NCBI RefSeq assembly: GCF_013488225.1
Contig: NZ_CP041238.1
Location: 831,501 to 895,500 of the forward strand
Length of the DNA stretch: 64,000 nt
From: Sinorhizobium mexicanum
GTDB lineage: Bacteria > Pseudomonadota > Alphaproteobacteria > Rhizobiales > Rhizobiaceae
Direction of reading: 5' to 3'
Below, piece by piece: positions 1 through 7,498 of the stretch. The notes beneath the pieces were generated by a model that made no database searches, was not told where the DNA came from, and worked only from the letters and a program-made list of their open reading frames with translations. How positions within the stretch are numbered: the first letter of the stretch is position 1; each line of letters begins with the position of its first letter. A program made the position numbers and the translations under genes.

Positions 1-151
1 TCCAGAGGCGGTTGGCACCCATCTCGGCAATAGAATAACGGATTTCCACCGACCCCCGCAGCCGCTTTACATCTTCGGCGGTATAGGGGCGCTGGATACC
101 GTCGAAACGTCCCTGCGGCGCGCTGGGAACCAGTTTGTAAAAATCAGTCAT
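1..151 (-). CDS. aceA: Isocitrate lyase, N-terminal part (runs off window)
   Basis: The complementary strand reads from an ATG at 151 to the window edge as about 50 residues ([14 protein letters not shown]..., then [14 protein letters not shown]), which I recognise as the start of AceA-type isocitrate lyase. The enzyme splits isocitrate into glyoxylate and succinate in the glyoxylate shunt, used for growth on acetate and other C2 or fatty-acid carbon. A strong ribosome binding site (GAGGAGGT) lies just before the ATG. It is divergent from the ScfR/RamB-type regulator at 380, the usual local arrangement for shunt control. Only the first tenth of the protein is visible, so catalytic residues cannot be checked. 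Confidence 0.85.
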   Translation of the reverse strand, partial: MTDFYKLVPSAPQGRFDGIQRPYTAEDVKRLRGSVEIRYSIAEMGANRLW

Positions 152-360
152 TCTTACCTCCTCGTAAAAACAGATAGCTCTTCCACTTTGGTCTTACGCC
201 AGTCTTGGTCATACGATCATGTGACTTTTTTTACATTGCAGTGCACGAGAACGCCACGGAAAACGCAGATATGCCGGATTCAAAAGGGTTACCTTGTCTT
301 GTGTTTGACAGTGGAAATCAGTAAAATTGTAAAAAGTGTCAAAGCGGTTACAGCGCCGGA

Positions 361-380
361 TTTGTAAAGGGAGTTACAAA
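361..380. promoter_or_regulatory. 7-bp dyad enclosing the RBS of the ScfR-like gene
   Basis: TTTGTAA (361-367) and TTACAAA (374-380) are perfect inverted copies separated by AGGGAG, which is the ribosome binding site. The last base of the dyad is the A of the start codon. The TTGTAAA half also occurs at 327-333 and, in the complementary sense, close to the aceA start. It could be an autoregulatory operator or an RNA hairpin controlling translation; the sequence does not decide between these. Confidence 0.5.
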
Positions 381-1789
381 TGGCCGAAAACAAGATCTTC
401 GCCGGGCCGCGCGTCAGACGTATCCGCAATGGTCTTCAGTTGACGCAGACGGCGATGGCGGAGGCGCTCGGCATCTCACCCTCCTACCTGAATCTCATCG
501 AGCGCAATCAGCGGCCGCTGACGGTGCAGCTTCTTCTCAAGCTCTCCTCAGTCTACAAGGTGGACCTCGACGAGTTGCAGGGCGAAAGCGGTGGCGGTCT
601 TGCGCAGTTGCGCGAGGTATTCGCCGATCCGCTCCTGGCCGGCGAACTGCCTGGTGATCAGGAACTGATCGAAATCGCCGAAGCGGCGCCCAACGCCTCC
701 GGAGGCATTGTCAAGCTTTATCGTGCCTATCGCGAGCAGGCGTCACGCCTGAAAGATCTCGCCGATCTCCTGGCGGGACAGGGGCACATGGCGGCGCTTT
801 CGGGCACTCGGCTGCCGATCGATGAGATGCGCGAGGCGTTCGAGTCGCGGCCCAATCATTTCGCGCGGATCGAGGAGGCGATGGAGGCGTTTCACGCCGC
901 GCTTTCGCCCGGAGACGATCTCACCGGAGCGCTGAAGGCCTGGCTCAAGAAGGAGCATGGTCTCGTCGTCAGAACGCTGCCGGTGCACGCCATGCCGAAC
1001 CTGCGCCGCCGCTTCGACCGGCACTCGATGCGGCTCTTTATTTCCGAACGCCTGTCACCTTTCGACCAGACGCGGGAAATCGCCATGGAAGTGGCGTCGA
1101 TCGCCTGCCACCAGGCGATCGACGCCGAGCTGGAGCACTTCCGCTTCTCGACCGCCGAGGCGCGCCGCATCGGTCGCTTCGAACTCGCGCGCTATGCCGC
1201 CCACGCCTTGATGATGCCCTATCAAGCGTTTCTAGCCGCGGCGCAGCGCGCGAAATACGACATCGATATCTTGCGATCGCGCTTTCAGGTGTCCTTCGAA
1301 CAGGCGGCCAATCGACTGACGATGTTGCAGCGCCCCGGCGCCGCGGGCATCCCGTTCTTCCTTATGGAGATCGACAATGCCGGCCACCGGTTGCGCCGCG
1401 CGGGCGCGCTCGGCTTTCCTGGTGCGCGCTTCGGCGGCGCCTGTCCCAAGCTCAACATCCATGCAGCCTTCGCCGTGCCGGGCCAGGTTCTCGTCGATCG
1501 CGTCGAAATGCCCGAGGGCAGCGAGTACCTTGTCGTTTCGCGGACGCTCGACGGACCGCGAGCGGGCTTTCAGGAGAGGGTGAGACGCACCGCACTGCTC
1601 ATCGGCTGTGATGCCGGCTTTTCGGAGGAAGTCGTCTACGGCGCTTCGCGGATGCCGCCTATACCCGTCGGTGCAGCCTGCCGCCTCTGCGAGCGGCAAG
1701 GCTGTCTGGCGCGCGCCGAACCACCTGTCACCCGCCCGCTCGGCCTCGACGAGATGGCGACGGGCCTCAGCGTTTTCGATTTTCAGTAG
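380..1789 (+). CDS. ScfR/RamB-type transcriptional regulator of short-chain acyl metabolism
   Basis: A 469-residue XRE-family regulator. Residues about 8-62 form a HTH_3 domain (RVRRIRNGLQLTQTAMAEAL, then SYLNLIERNQRPL). The middle is an IrrE/ImmA-like region, and the C-terminal part matches the short-chain fatty acyl regulator domain (DUF2083), ending in a CRLCERQGC cysteine cluster and a basic Arg-Ala-x-Pro-like stretch. The family (RamB in Corynebacterium, ScfR in alphaproteobacteria) controls acetate and glyoxylate-shunt genes. Its divergent position 228 bases from aceA makes aceA the obvious target. The RBS AGGGAG sits inside a dyad that ends on the start codon, suggesting autoregulation. 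Family assignment is firm; the target is inferred from context. Confidence 0.88.
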   Translation: MAENKIFAGPRVRRIRNGLQLTQTAMAEALGISPSYLNLIERNQRPLTVQLLLKLSSVYKVDLDELQGESGGGLAQLREVFADPLLAGELPGDQELIEIAEAAPNASGGIVKLYRAYREQASRLKDLADLLAGQGHMAALSGTRLPIDEMREAFESRPNHFARIEEAMEAFHAALSPGDDLTGALKAWLKKEHGLVVRTLPVHAMPNLRRRFDRHSMRLFISERLSPFDQTREIAMEVASIACHQAIDAELEHFRFSTAEARRIGRFELARYAAHALMMPYQAFLAAAQRAKYDIDILRSRFQVSFEQAANRLTMLQRPGAAGIPFFLMEIDNAGHRLRRAGALGFPGARFGGACPKLNIHAAFAVPGQVLVDRVEMPEGSEYLVVSRTLDGPRAGFQERVRRTALLIGCDAGFSEEVVYGASRMPPIPVGAACRLCERQGCLARAEPPVTRPLGLDEMATGLSVFDFQ

Positions 1790-1793
1790 CCGG

Positions 1794-2747
1794 TCAGTAG
1801 CTGGCCGGGTGCTGATTGGGCAACAGCGGCGCCTCGGGCGCGAAGCATTCCGCCGCGAGTCCGGTGGTGTAGCCGCGGGTGATGTGGGCCTTCTCCGCAT
1901 AGGCCTTGTTTCGCATCAGGATCGCGTGCAGTTCCGGCAGGTTGTAGTAGGGCACGCCGGGATAGAGGTGGTGCTCGAGGTGGTAGTTGATGTTGTGGGG
2001 AGCGAAGAAGAGCTTCTCCCAGGCGTACGGATAGACAGTGCGCGAGCTCGTCAGCTCGTCGCCGTAGTCCATGTTGCCGAAGTGCTCGGCGACGCTGCGC
2101 ACATACAGAAACAGGCAGAAGAAGGTGAAGAAGGGCACAAGCCAGTAGAGCACGAATTCGCGCCAGATGCCGAGGGCCGTGAAAACGACAGCGGCCGAAA
2201 GGTAGAACCCAAGCCGTAGCGCCTTGTAGGCCGGCGTCGAGCGATCCGTCTTCGAGATCCTCTTGGCCATGTGAATGAAGTCGCGGACCGAATTCACCGC
2301 GACGAGATAGCCGAGCAGTTGCGCAATACCGCGTGCCAGCTTCTGCGGGAAGGTAAATTGTGCCAGGTCGCGCTTTGCGACCCAGTCCGGGTCGGCATCG
2401 GTATTGGCGTGCTGGTGGTGGGCGAGGTGGTTCTGGCGATAACCGTCAACAGTTGCCAGCACCGGCCAGGCCAGCAGAATGTCGCTCATCCAGTCGCTGA
2501 GCTTGCGATCGCGGATGATGCGGTAGTGGGCGGCCTCGTGCACCATGCAGCCGAAGGCGTGCATTCGCCCAGCGATCACGGCGATGGCGATCACGTAGAC
2601 GAGGATATTGCCGGCATATTCGCTGACAGCGATCGCCGCCGTGATGATGGTCCAGTCCGTGGCGATTGCCGTTAGTGTTTTTCTCGGCTGCAGAACCGAG
2701 AGGCGTTTCAATTCCCTCGGATCGATCCTGCGGTTTCGCTCGCTCAT
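1794..2747 (-). CDS. Fatty acid desaturase family membrane protein
   Basis: A 317-residue integral membrane di-iron enzyme. The three histidine boxes of the family are visible: HEAAH, HLAHHQH and HLEHHLYP, separated by hydrophobic segments. Such enzymes introduce double bonds into membrane acyl chains or hydroxylate lipids or carotenoids, and need oxygen and an electron donor. The start chosen is the ATG at 2747 (MSERNRRIDP); the frame stays open further upstream to an alternative ATG at 2837, but that region reads like non-coding sequence. The gene converges on the ScfR-like gene with only 4 bases between the stops. Substrate cannot be told from the sequence. Confidence 0.85.
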   Translation of the reverse strand: MSERNRRIDPRELKRLSVLQPRKTLTAIATDWTIITAAIAVSEYAGNILVYVIAIAVIAGRMHAFGCMVHEAAHYRIIRDRKLSDWMSDILLAWPVLATVDGYRQNHLAHHQHANTDADPDWVAKRDLAQFTFPQKLARGIAQLLGYLVAVNSVRDFIHMAKRISKTDRSTPAYKALRLGFYLSAAVVFTALGIWREFVLYWLVPFFTFFCLFLYVRSVAEHFGNMDYGDELTSSRTVYPYAWEKLFFAPHNINYHLEHHLYPGVPYYNLPELHAILMRNKAYAEKAHITRGYTTGLAAECFAPEAPLLPNQHPASY

Positions 2748-3188
2748 GACGTGGTCCGGACGCTGATACACAACCGCCGGCAAATTTGCACTTCCACTAC
2801 GGTTAATCAATCGTAAACGCGGCCCGTGAGTCGGCATGTTTGCACGATGGTTAACGCGCAGGTCGTCTCTGCTTGGCACAGGGTGTCCAACTGCATGTTT
2901 CCTTAAATCGCAGCCGATTTGAGGATAAAAACATGCAGCATTCAAAGTGGTACAGCGTCCCTGACGCGTCTGGTAAGACGCGCGGCGCTGTAGGCGTACC
3001 GCCATAAGTGCCCGTTTTTGCTTGCGCTTGCCAAAATGCATTAGACACGGGATCGTGCCTGAATCCCGAGCGAAAGCGCTTGAGGTTGGCGAGAAAGATG
3101 CCTAACCTCGGCTCCGGACCGCTCAAGATTGCGCTGTACCAAACGGCTCAGCGGCTCTTGTCGAGAACCGATAATAATGAGGGAACGA
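2748..3188. other. Intergenic region with one RIME-like repeat
   Basis: 441 bases between the divergent desaturase and potF genes. It contains a complete RIME-like mosaic repeat (2891-2993). The remainder presumably holds the promoters of both genes, but I see no convincing operator or further gene. Confidence 0.5.
2891..2993 (+). repeat. RIME-like mosaic element, copy 1
   Basis: A 103-bp two-part palindromic element. The first hairpin is CTGCATGTTT ... AAACATGCAG around an AAATCG...CGATTT core; the second is TACAGCGTCC ... GGCGCTGTAG around GACGCGTC and GACGCG. Twelve copies of the same plan occur in this window, almost always just downstream of a gene. Size and structure fit the Rhizobium-specific intergenic mosaic element RIME1, recalled rather than searched. 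This copy is taken as the forward orientation for the others. Confidence 0.7.
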
Positions 3189-4283
3189 ATGTCCAAAATC
3201 GTGATCGCAACACTGGCCGCCGCCGCGCTGGCGGGATCGACGATGCTCGCTTCTGCGCAGGAGCGGGTCGTCAACGTCTATAACTGGTCGGACTATATCG
3301 ACAGCAGCATTCTCGAGGACTTCACCAAAGAGACCGGCATCAAGGTCGTCTATGACGTCTTCGATTCCAACGAAATCCTGGAGACGAAACTGCTGGCCGG
3401 CGGCTCCGGCTACGACGTCGTGGTGCCGACGGCGTACTTCCTGCAGCGCCAGATCGCGGCCGGCGTCTTCCAGAAGCTCGACAAGTCGAAGCTCCCGAAC
3501 CTGTCGAACATGTGGAACGTCATCATGGAGCGTACGGCGAAGTACGATCCCGGCAACGAATATGCCGTCGACTACATGTGGGGCACCACTGGCATCGGCT
3601 ACAATGTCGACAAGATGAAGGAAATCCTGGGCACGGATGAGAAGCCGAACTGGGACGTCATCTTCAAGCCCGAAGTGGCCGCAAAATTCAAGGATTGCGG
3701 CATCCATATCCTCGACTCCCCGACCGATGTCGTTCCCTCGGCGCTTGCCTATCTTGGACTCGACCCCGACAGCCACGAAACGGCCGAACTCGAAAAGGCC
3801 GCGGAACTGCTGACAAGCATCCGGCCCTACGTCCGCAAGTTCCACTCGTCCGAATACATCAATGCGCTCGCGAACGGCGACATCTGCCTGGCCGTCGGGT
3901 TCTCCGGCGATATCTTCCAGGCGCGGGACCGTGCGGCGGAAGCGAAAGCCGGCGTGACGGTCGATTATTCGATCCCGGCGCAGGGCGCGCAGATGTGGTT
4001 CGACATGCTGGCGATTCCCGCCGACGCGCCGCATGTTGCCGAAGCGCATGAGTTCATCAATTACATGATGAAACCGGAGGTCATTGCCAAGGCCTCGAAC
4101 TATGTCTTCTACGCCAATGGCAACAAGGCTTCTCAGCAGTTCCTGGACAAGGAAGTCTTGGAAGACACGGCTATCTATCCGTCGGACGAGGTGATGCAGA
4201 AGCTGTTCACCATCACACCATTCGAGCCCAAGGAGCAGCGGGTGTTGACCCGGCTCTGGACCAAGGTCGTCACCGGCCAGTAA
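3189..4283 (+). CDS. potF: Polyamine ABC transporter, periplasmic binding protein
   Basis: A 364-residue exported protein. A signal peptide (MSKIVIATLAAAALAGS..., cleavage near ASAQ at about residue 23) is followed by the PotD/PotF signature VVNVYNWSDYID. Length matches PotF (about 370). It should bind putrescine or spermidine in the periplasm and hand it to PotHI. The start at 3189 is preferred over upstream in-frame ATGs because GAGGGA lies 5-10 bases before it and it gives a clean signal peptide. It is first in potFGHI, but separated from potG by an intrinsic terminator and a RIME-like repeat. Exact polyamine preference is not visible. Confidence 0.9.
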   Translation: MSKIVIATLAAAALAGSTMLASAQERVVNVYNWSDYIDSSILEDFTKETGIKVVYDVFDSNEILETKLLAGGSGYDVVVPTAYFLQRQIAAGVFQKLDKSKLPNLSNMWNVIMERTAKYDPGNEYAVDYMWGTTGIGYNVDKMKEILGTDEKPNWDVIFKPEVAAKFKDCGIHILDSPTDVVPSALAYLGLDPDSHETAELEKAAELLTSIRPYVRKFHSSEYINALANGDICLAVGFSGDIFQARDRAAEAKAGVTVDYSIPAQGAQMWFDMLAIPADAPHVAEAHEFINYMMKPEVIAKASNYVFYANGNKASQQFLDKEVLEDTAIYPSDEVMQKLFTITPFEPKEQRVLTRLWTKVVTGQ

Positions 4284-4294
4284 GACCAGAAGCG

Positions 4295-4328
4295 AATTGC
4301 CCGGCCCCAAGATCCGGGCAATTTTTTT
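4295..4328 (+). terminator. Intrinsic terminator between potF and potG
   Basis: AATTGCCCGG (4295-4304) and CCGGGCAATT (4314-4323) form a perfect 10-bp stem followed by a T run. It lies just after the potF stop inside the operon. Partial read-through would give much more binding protein than membrane and ATPase subunits, as is common for ABC importers. Confidence 0.8.
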
Positions 4329-4402
4329 GGGCGGGAGGGGGAAAGACGAGTCGTTGTTTTTCGCCCGTCTTCCGCCCGGCGTAAGATTGCAATGGGCGCC
4401 TG

Positions 4403-4505
4403 CCGCATGTTGCCTTAAAGCGTAGCCGATTTAAGGATAAAACATGCAGCAATTCAAAGTGCTGCAGCGTCCTTTGCGCGTCTGATAAGACGCGCGTCGC
4501 TGTAG
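4403..4505 (+). repeat. RIME-like mosaic element, copy 2
   Basis: Same two-hairpin plan as copy 1 (GCATGTTGCC ... AACATGCAG, then CAGCGTCC ... GTCGCTGTAG), in forward orientation, within the 263-base gap between potF and potG. Confidence 0.7.
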
Positions 4506-4546
4506 CTCATGACTGTGCGCCCATCGGCGGGGTCATTCGGGGATAG

Positions 4547-5692
4547 ATGATGAAGTCTCTTGGCAGTATCCGGCGGTCCTTCGCCCCATGGGCGGATCCG
4601 GCCTCCAAACCATTCATTTCCTTCAAGAACGTAACCAAGAAGTTCGGAGACTTCACCGCCGTCGACGACCTTTCGCTGAACATCTACACCCGGGAGTTCT
4701 TCGCTCTTCTGGGTGCCTCGGGCTGCGGAAAATCGACGTTGCTGCGCATGCTTGCCGGCTTCGAGCAGCCGACGTCGGGCGAGATCATTCTCGATGGCCA
4801 GAATCTCGCGGGCATTCCGCCATATCGGCGACCCGTCAACATGATGTTCCAGTCCTACGCGCTGTTTCCGCATATGACAGTCGAAAGCAACATCGCCTTC
4901 GGCCTGAAGCAGGACGGCATGCCGAAGTCGGACATTGCCGAGCGCGTTGCGCAGATGCTGAAGCTCGTCAAGCTGGAGAAATTCGCCAAGCGCAAGCCGC
5001 ACCAGCTTTCCGGCGGTCAGCGCCAGCGCGTGGCGCTCGCTCGCTCGATTGCCAAGCGCCCGAAGGTGCTGTTGCTCGACGAGCCGCTGGGTGCCCTCGA
5101 CAAGAAGCTGCGCGAGGAAACCCAGTTCGAGCTGATGGACCTCCAGCAGGAATTAGGCCTGACCTTCGTCATTGTCACCCATGACCAGGAAGAGGCGATG
5201 ACCATGGCCGACCGCATCGCCGTCATGAGTCACGGCAACGTCATTCAGGTGGCGACGCCGGCGGAAATCTATGAGGCGCCGAATTCGCGCTTCGTCGCGG
5301 ACTTCATCGGCGACGTGAACATTTTCGACGGCACCGTTGCTGCTGCGGAGGATGGCAGGGTTCGGGTCGAGACGGCGGGAGGGGTTCCTATCCGGATGGC
5401 CTCGTCGGAGAAGCTGTCGACGGGAGCGAAGGCTGCCGTTGCCATTCGGCCGGAAAAGATCCGGGTCACCCGGCAGGCGCCTGCTCACGCGCCGCTCAAC
5501 GCAGCCGAAGGCGAGATCTGGGATATCGGCTACCTGGGCGACATGACCGTCTTCCACATTCGCCTGAAGGACGGCAAGGTCATCAAGGCATCGTCGCTGA
5601 ATGCCGTGCGTGCCGTCGAGGATCCGCTTGGCTATGACCAGCAGGTGTGGGTCTCGTTCAGCGAAGACGCGGGCGTGGTGTTGAAGGATTGA
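4547..5692 (+). CDS. potG: Polyamine ABC transporter, ATP-binding protein
   Basis: 381 residues. Walker A is GASGCGKST (about residue 63-71), the ABC signature is LSGGQRQRVALARS, Walker B is VLLLDEPLGALDKK, and the switch His is in VTHDQEEA. The C-terminal TOBE region carries the typical AIRPEKIRVT motif. Length and architecture match PotG/PotA. It should power uptake through PotH and PotI at the cytoplasmic face. Two consecutive ATG codons (4547 and 4550) are both possible starts. Its stop is 4 bases before potH, so the three distal genes are clearly co-transcribed. Confidence 0.92.
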   Translation: MMKSLGSIRRSFAPWADPASKPFISFKNVTKKFGDFTAVDDLSLNIYTREFFALLGASGCGKSTLLRMLAGFEQPTSGEIILDGQNLAGIPPYRRPVNMMFQSYALFPHMTVESNIAFGLKQDGMPKSDIAERVAQMLKLVKLEKFAKRKPHQLSGGQRQRVALARSIAKRPKVLLLDEPLGALDKKLREETQFELMDLQQELGLTFVIVTHDQEEAMTMADRIAVMSHGNVIQVATPAEIYEAPNSRFVADFIGDVNIFDGTVAAAEDGRVRVETAGGVPIRMASSEKLSTGAKAAVAIRPEKIRVTRQAPAHAPLNAAEGEIWDIGYLGDMTVFHIRLKDGKVIKASSLNAVRAVEDPLGYDQQVWVSFSEDAGVVLKD

Positions 5693-5696
5693 AGCC

Positions 5697-6608
5697 ATGG
5701 CAAAAATAGCGTCAGCCTTCGTCAGCCGCCTGGTCATCATCATTCCCTATGCCTGGCTGCTCTTTTTCTTTCTCATTCCCTTTTTCATCGTCTTCCGCAT
5801 CTCGCTTTCGCAGACGGCGGTTGCCATGCCGCCCTATACGCCGGTTTTCGATCTGGCCGGCGGCCTTTCGGGCATCCTCGAGGGAATGCGCGAGTTTTCC
5901 CTCGACAACTATATCTGGCTGACCGAGGACGTTCTCTATTTCAACGCCTATGTTTCGAGCCTCGTCATCGCCGCGATTTCCACTTTCCTCACGCTTTTGA
6001 TCGGCTATCCGATCGCCTACGGCATGGCGCAGGCGCCGCGTTCCATCCGCCCGACACTGTTGATGCTGGTGATCCTGCCCTTCTGGACGAGCTTCCTGAT
6101 CCGGGTCTACGCCTGGATCGCGATCCTGAAACCGGAAGGCCTGCTCAATCAGTTCCTGATTACCATTGGCGTCATCGATCAGCCGCTCATCATCCTCAAC
6201 ACCAACTGGGCGATCTACATCGGCATCGTCTATTCCTATCTCCCCTTCATGGTGCTGCCGATCTATTCGGCACTCGAGAAGATGGATCAGACGCTGACGG
6301 AGGCGGCGCAGGACCTCGGCTGCACGCCGATCACCGCCTTCTGGCGGGTAACGTTCCCGCTGTCGCTTGCGGGCGTCGTGGCCGGCTGCCTACTGGTCTT
6401 CATTCCGGCGGTTGGCGAGTTCGTCATCCCGGACCTGCTCGGCGGATCCGAGACCCTCATGATCGGCAAGACGCTGTGGAACGAATTCAATGCCAACCGC
6501 GACTGGCCGGTTTCCTCAGCGGTCGCCACGATCCTGCTGCTCATCCTGGTGCTCCCCATCGTCTATTTCCAGAATGTGCAGGCGAAGGCCGACAGCGAGG
6601 GGAAATAG
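5697..6608 (+). CDS. potH: Polyamine ABC transporter permease
   Basis: 303 residues with about six hydrophobic segments. The EAA loop that docks the ATPase is visible (EAAQDLGCTPITAFWRVTFPLSLAG). The N-terminus is typical of PotB/PotH. It forms the inner-membrane channel together with PotI. It lies 4 bases after potG and 3 bases before potI. Confidence 0.9.
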   Translation: MAKIASAFVSRLVIIIPYAWLLFFFLIPFFIVFRISLSQTAVAMPPYTPVFDLAGGLSGILEGMREFSLDNYIWLTEDVLYFNAYVSSLVIAAISTFLTLLIGYPIAYGMAQAPRSIRPTLLMLVILPFWTSFLIRVYAWIAILKPEGLLNQFLITIGVIDQPLIILNTNWAIYIGIVYSYLPFMVLPIYSALEKMDQTLTEAAQDLGCTPITAFWRVTFPLSLAGVVAGCLLVFIPAVGEFVIPDLLGGSETLMIGKTLWNEFNANRDWPVSSAVATILLLILVLPIVYFQNVQAKADSEGK

Positions 6609-6611
6609 AAG

Positions 6612-7433
6612 ATGACAAAATGGTCGCGCTTCAACATCGTCTCGGTCGTCCTCGGCTTCGGCTTCCTCTACCTGCCGATCGTGCTTCTGGTGATCTTTTC
6701 GTTCAACGAGTCGAAACTCGTCACCGTCTGGGCCGGCTTTTCGACGCGATGGTACGCACAGCTCTGGCACAACCAGGCCCTGCTTGATGCAGCTTGGGTC
6801 ACCATTCGCGTCGGGCTGCTGTCGGCGACCTGCGCGACGGTGCTTGGAACGCTGGCGGCGCTCGCGCTGGTGCGCTACACGCGCTTTCGCGGCCGGATGC
6901 TGTTCTCCGGCATGGTCTACGCGCCGCTGGTAATGCCGGAGGTGATCACCGGCCTGTCACTGCTGCTGCTGTTCGTTGCCATTGGGTTCGATCGTGGCTT
7001 CTGGACGATCACGCTCGCCCACATCACCTTCACCATGTGCTTCGTCGCCGTGGTGGTTCAGTCGCGTCTCTTGAGCTTCGACCAGTCGATCGAGGAGGCG
7101 GCGCTTGATCTCGGCGCGACGCCGGTGAGGACGTTTTTCGCAATCACGCTGCCGGTGATTTCGCCGGCGGTTTTTTCGGGCTGGGTGCTTGCCTTCACCC
7201 TGTCGCTCGACGACCTGGTGATTTCGAGCTTCACGACCGGGCCTGGTGCCACCACTCTGCCGATGAAGATCTATAGCCAGGTGCGCCTCGGGGTGACGCC
7301 GGAAATCAACGCGATCTGCACGATCCTGATCGGCGTCGTCGCACTCGGCGTGCTCGTCGCCTCGATCGTGACGAAGCGTCGAGAGGTGCAGCGGGAGAGG
7401 GACGAGCGCGCCGCATTTGCGATGGTCGGCTGA
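6612..7433 (+). CDS. potI: Polyamine ABC transporter permease
   Basis: 273 residues with about six membrane segments and the EAA loop EAALDLGATPVRTFFAITLPV, followed by the conserved FTLSLDDLVIS segment of PotC/PotI proteins. It is the second half of the channel formed with PotH and the last gene of the operon. The convergent AsmA-like gene ends 65 bases away. Confidence 0.9.
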   Translation: MTKWSRFNIVSVVLGFGFLYLPIVLLVIFSFNESKLVTVWAGFSTRWYAQLWHNQALLDAAWVTIRVGLLSATCATVLGTLAALALVRYTRFRGRMLFSGMVYAPLVMPEVITGLSLLLLFVAIGFDRGFWTITLAHITFTMCFVAVVVQSRLLSFDQSIEEAALDLGATPVRTFFAITLPVISPAVFSGWVLAFTLSLDDLVISSFTTGPGATTLPMKIYSQVRLGVTPEINAICTILIGVVALGVLVASIVTKRREVQRERDERAAFAMVG

Positions 7434-7498
7434 TCGCCTGCAGCACCGTGCGTCTTTCATTGAAATGCCGCATGGGCAGTGGTCTTGACGCTTGCGGC

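Noticed and set aside
3123..4310. 395-residue open frame on the minus strand
   Set aside because: Antisense to potF, whose signal peptide and family motifs are clear.
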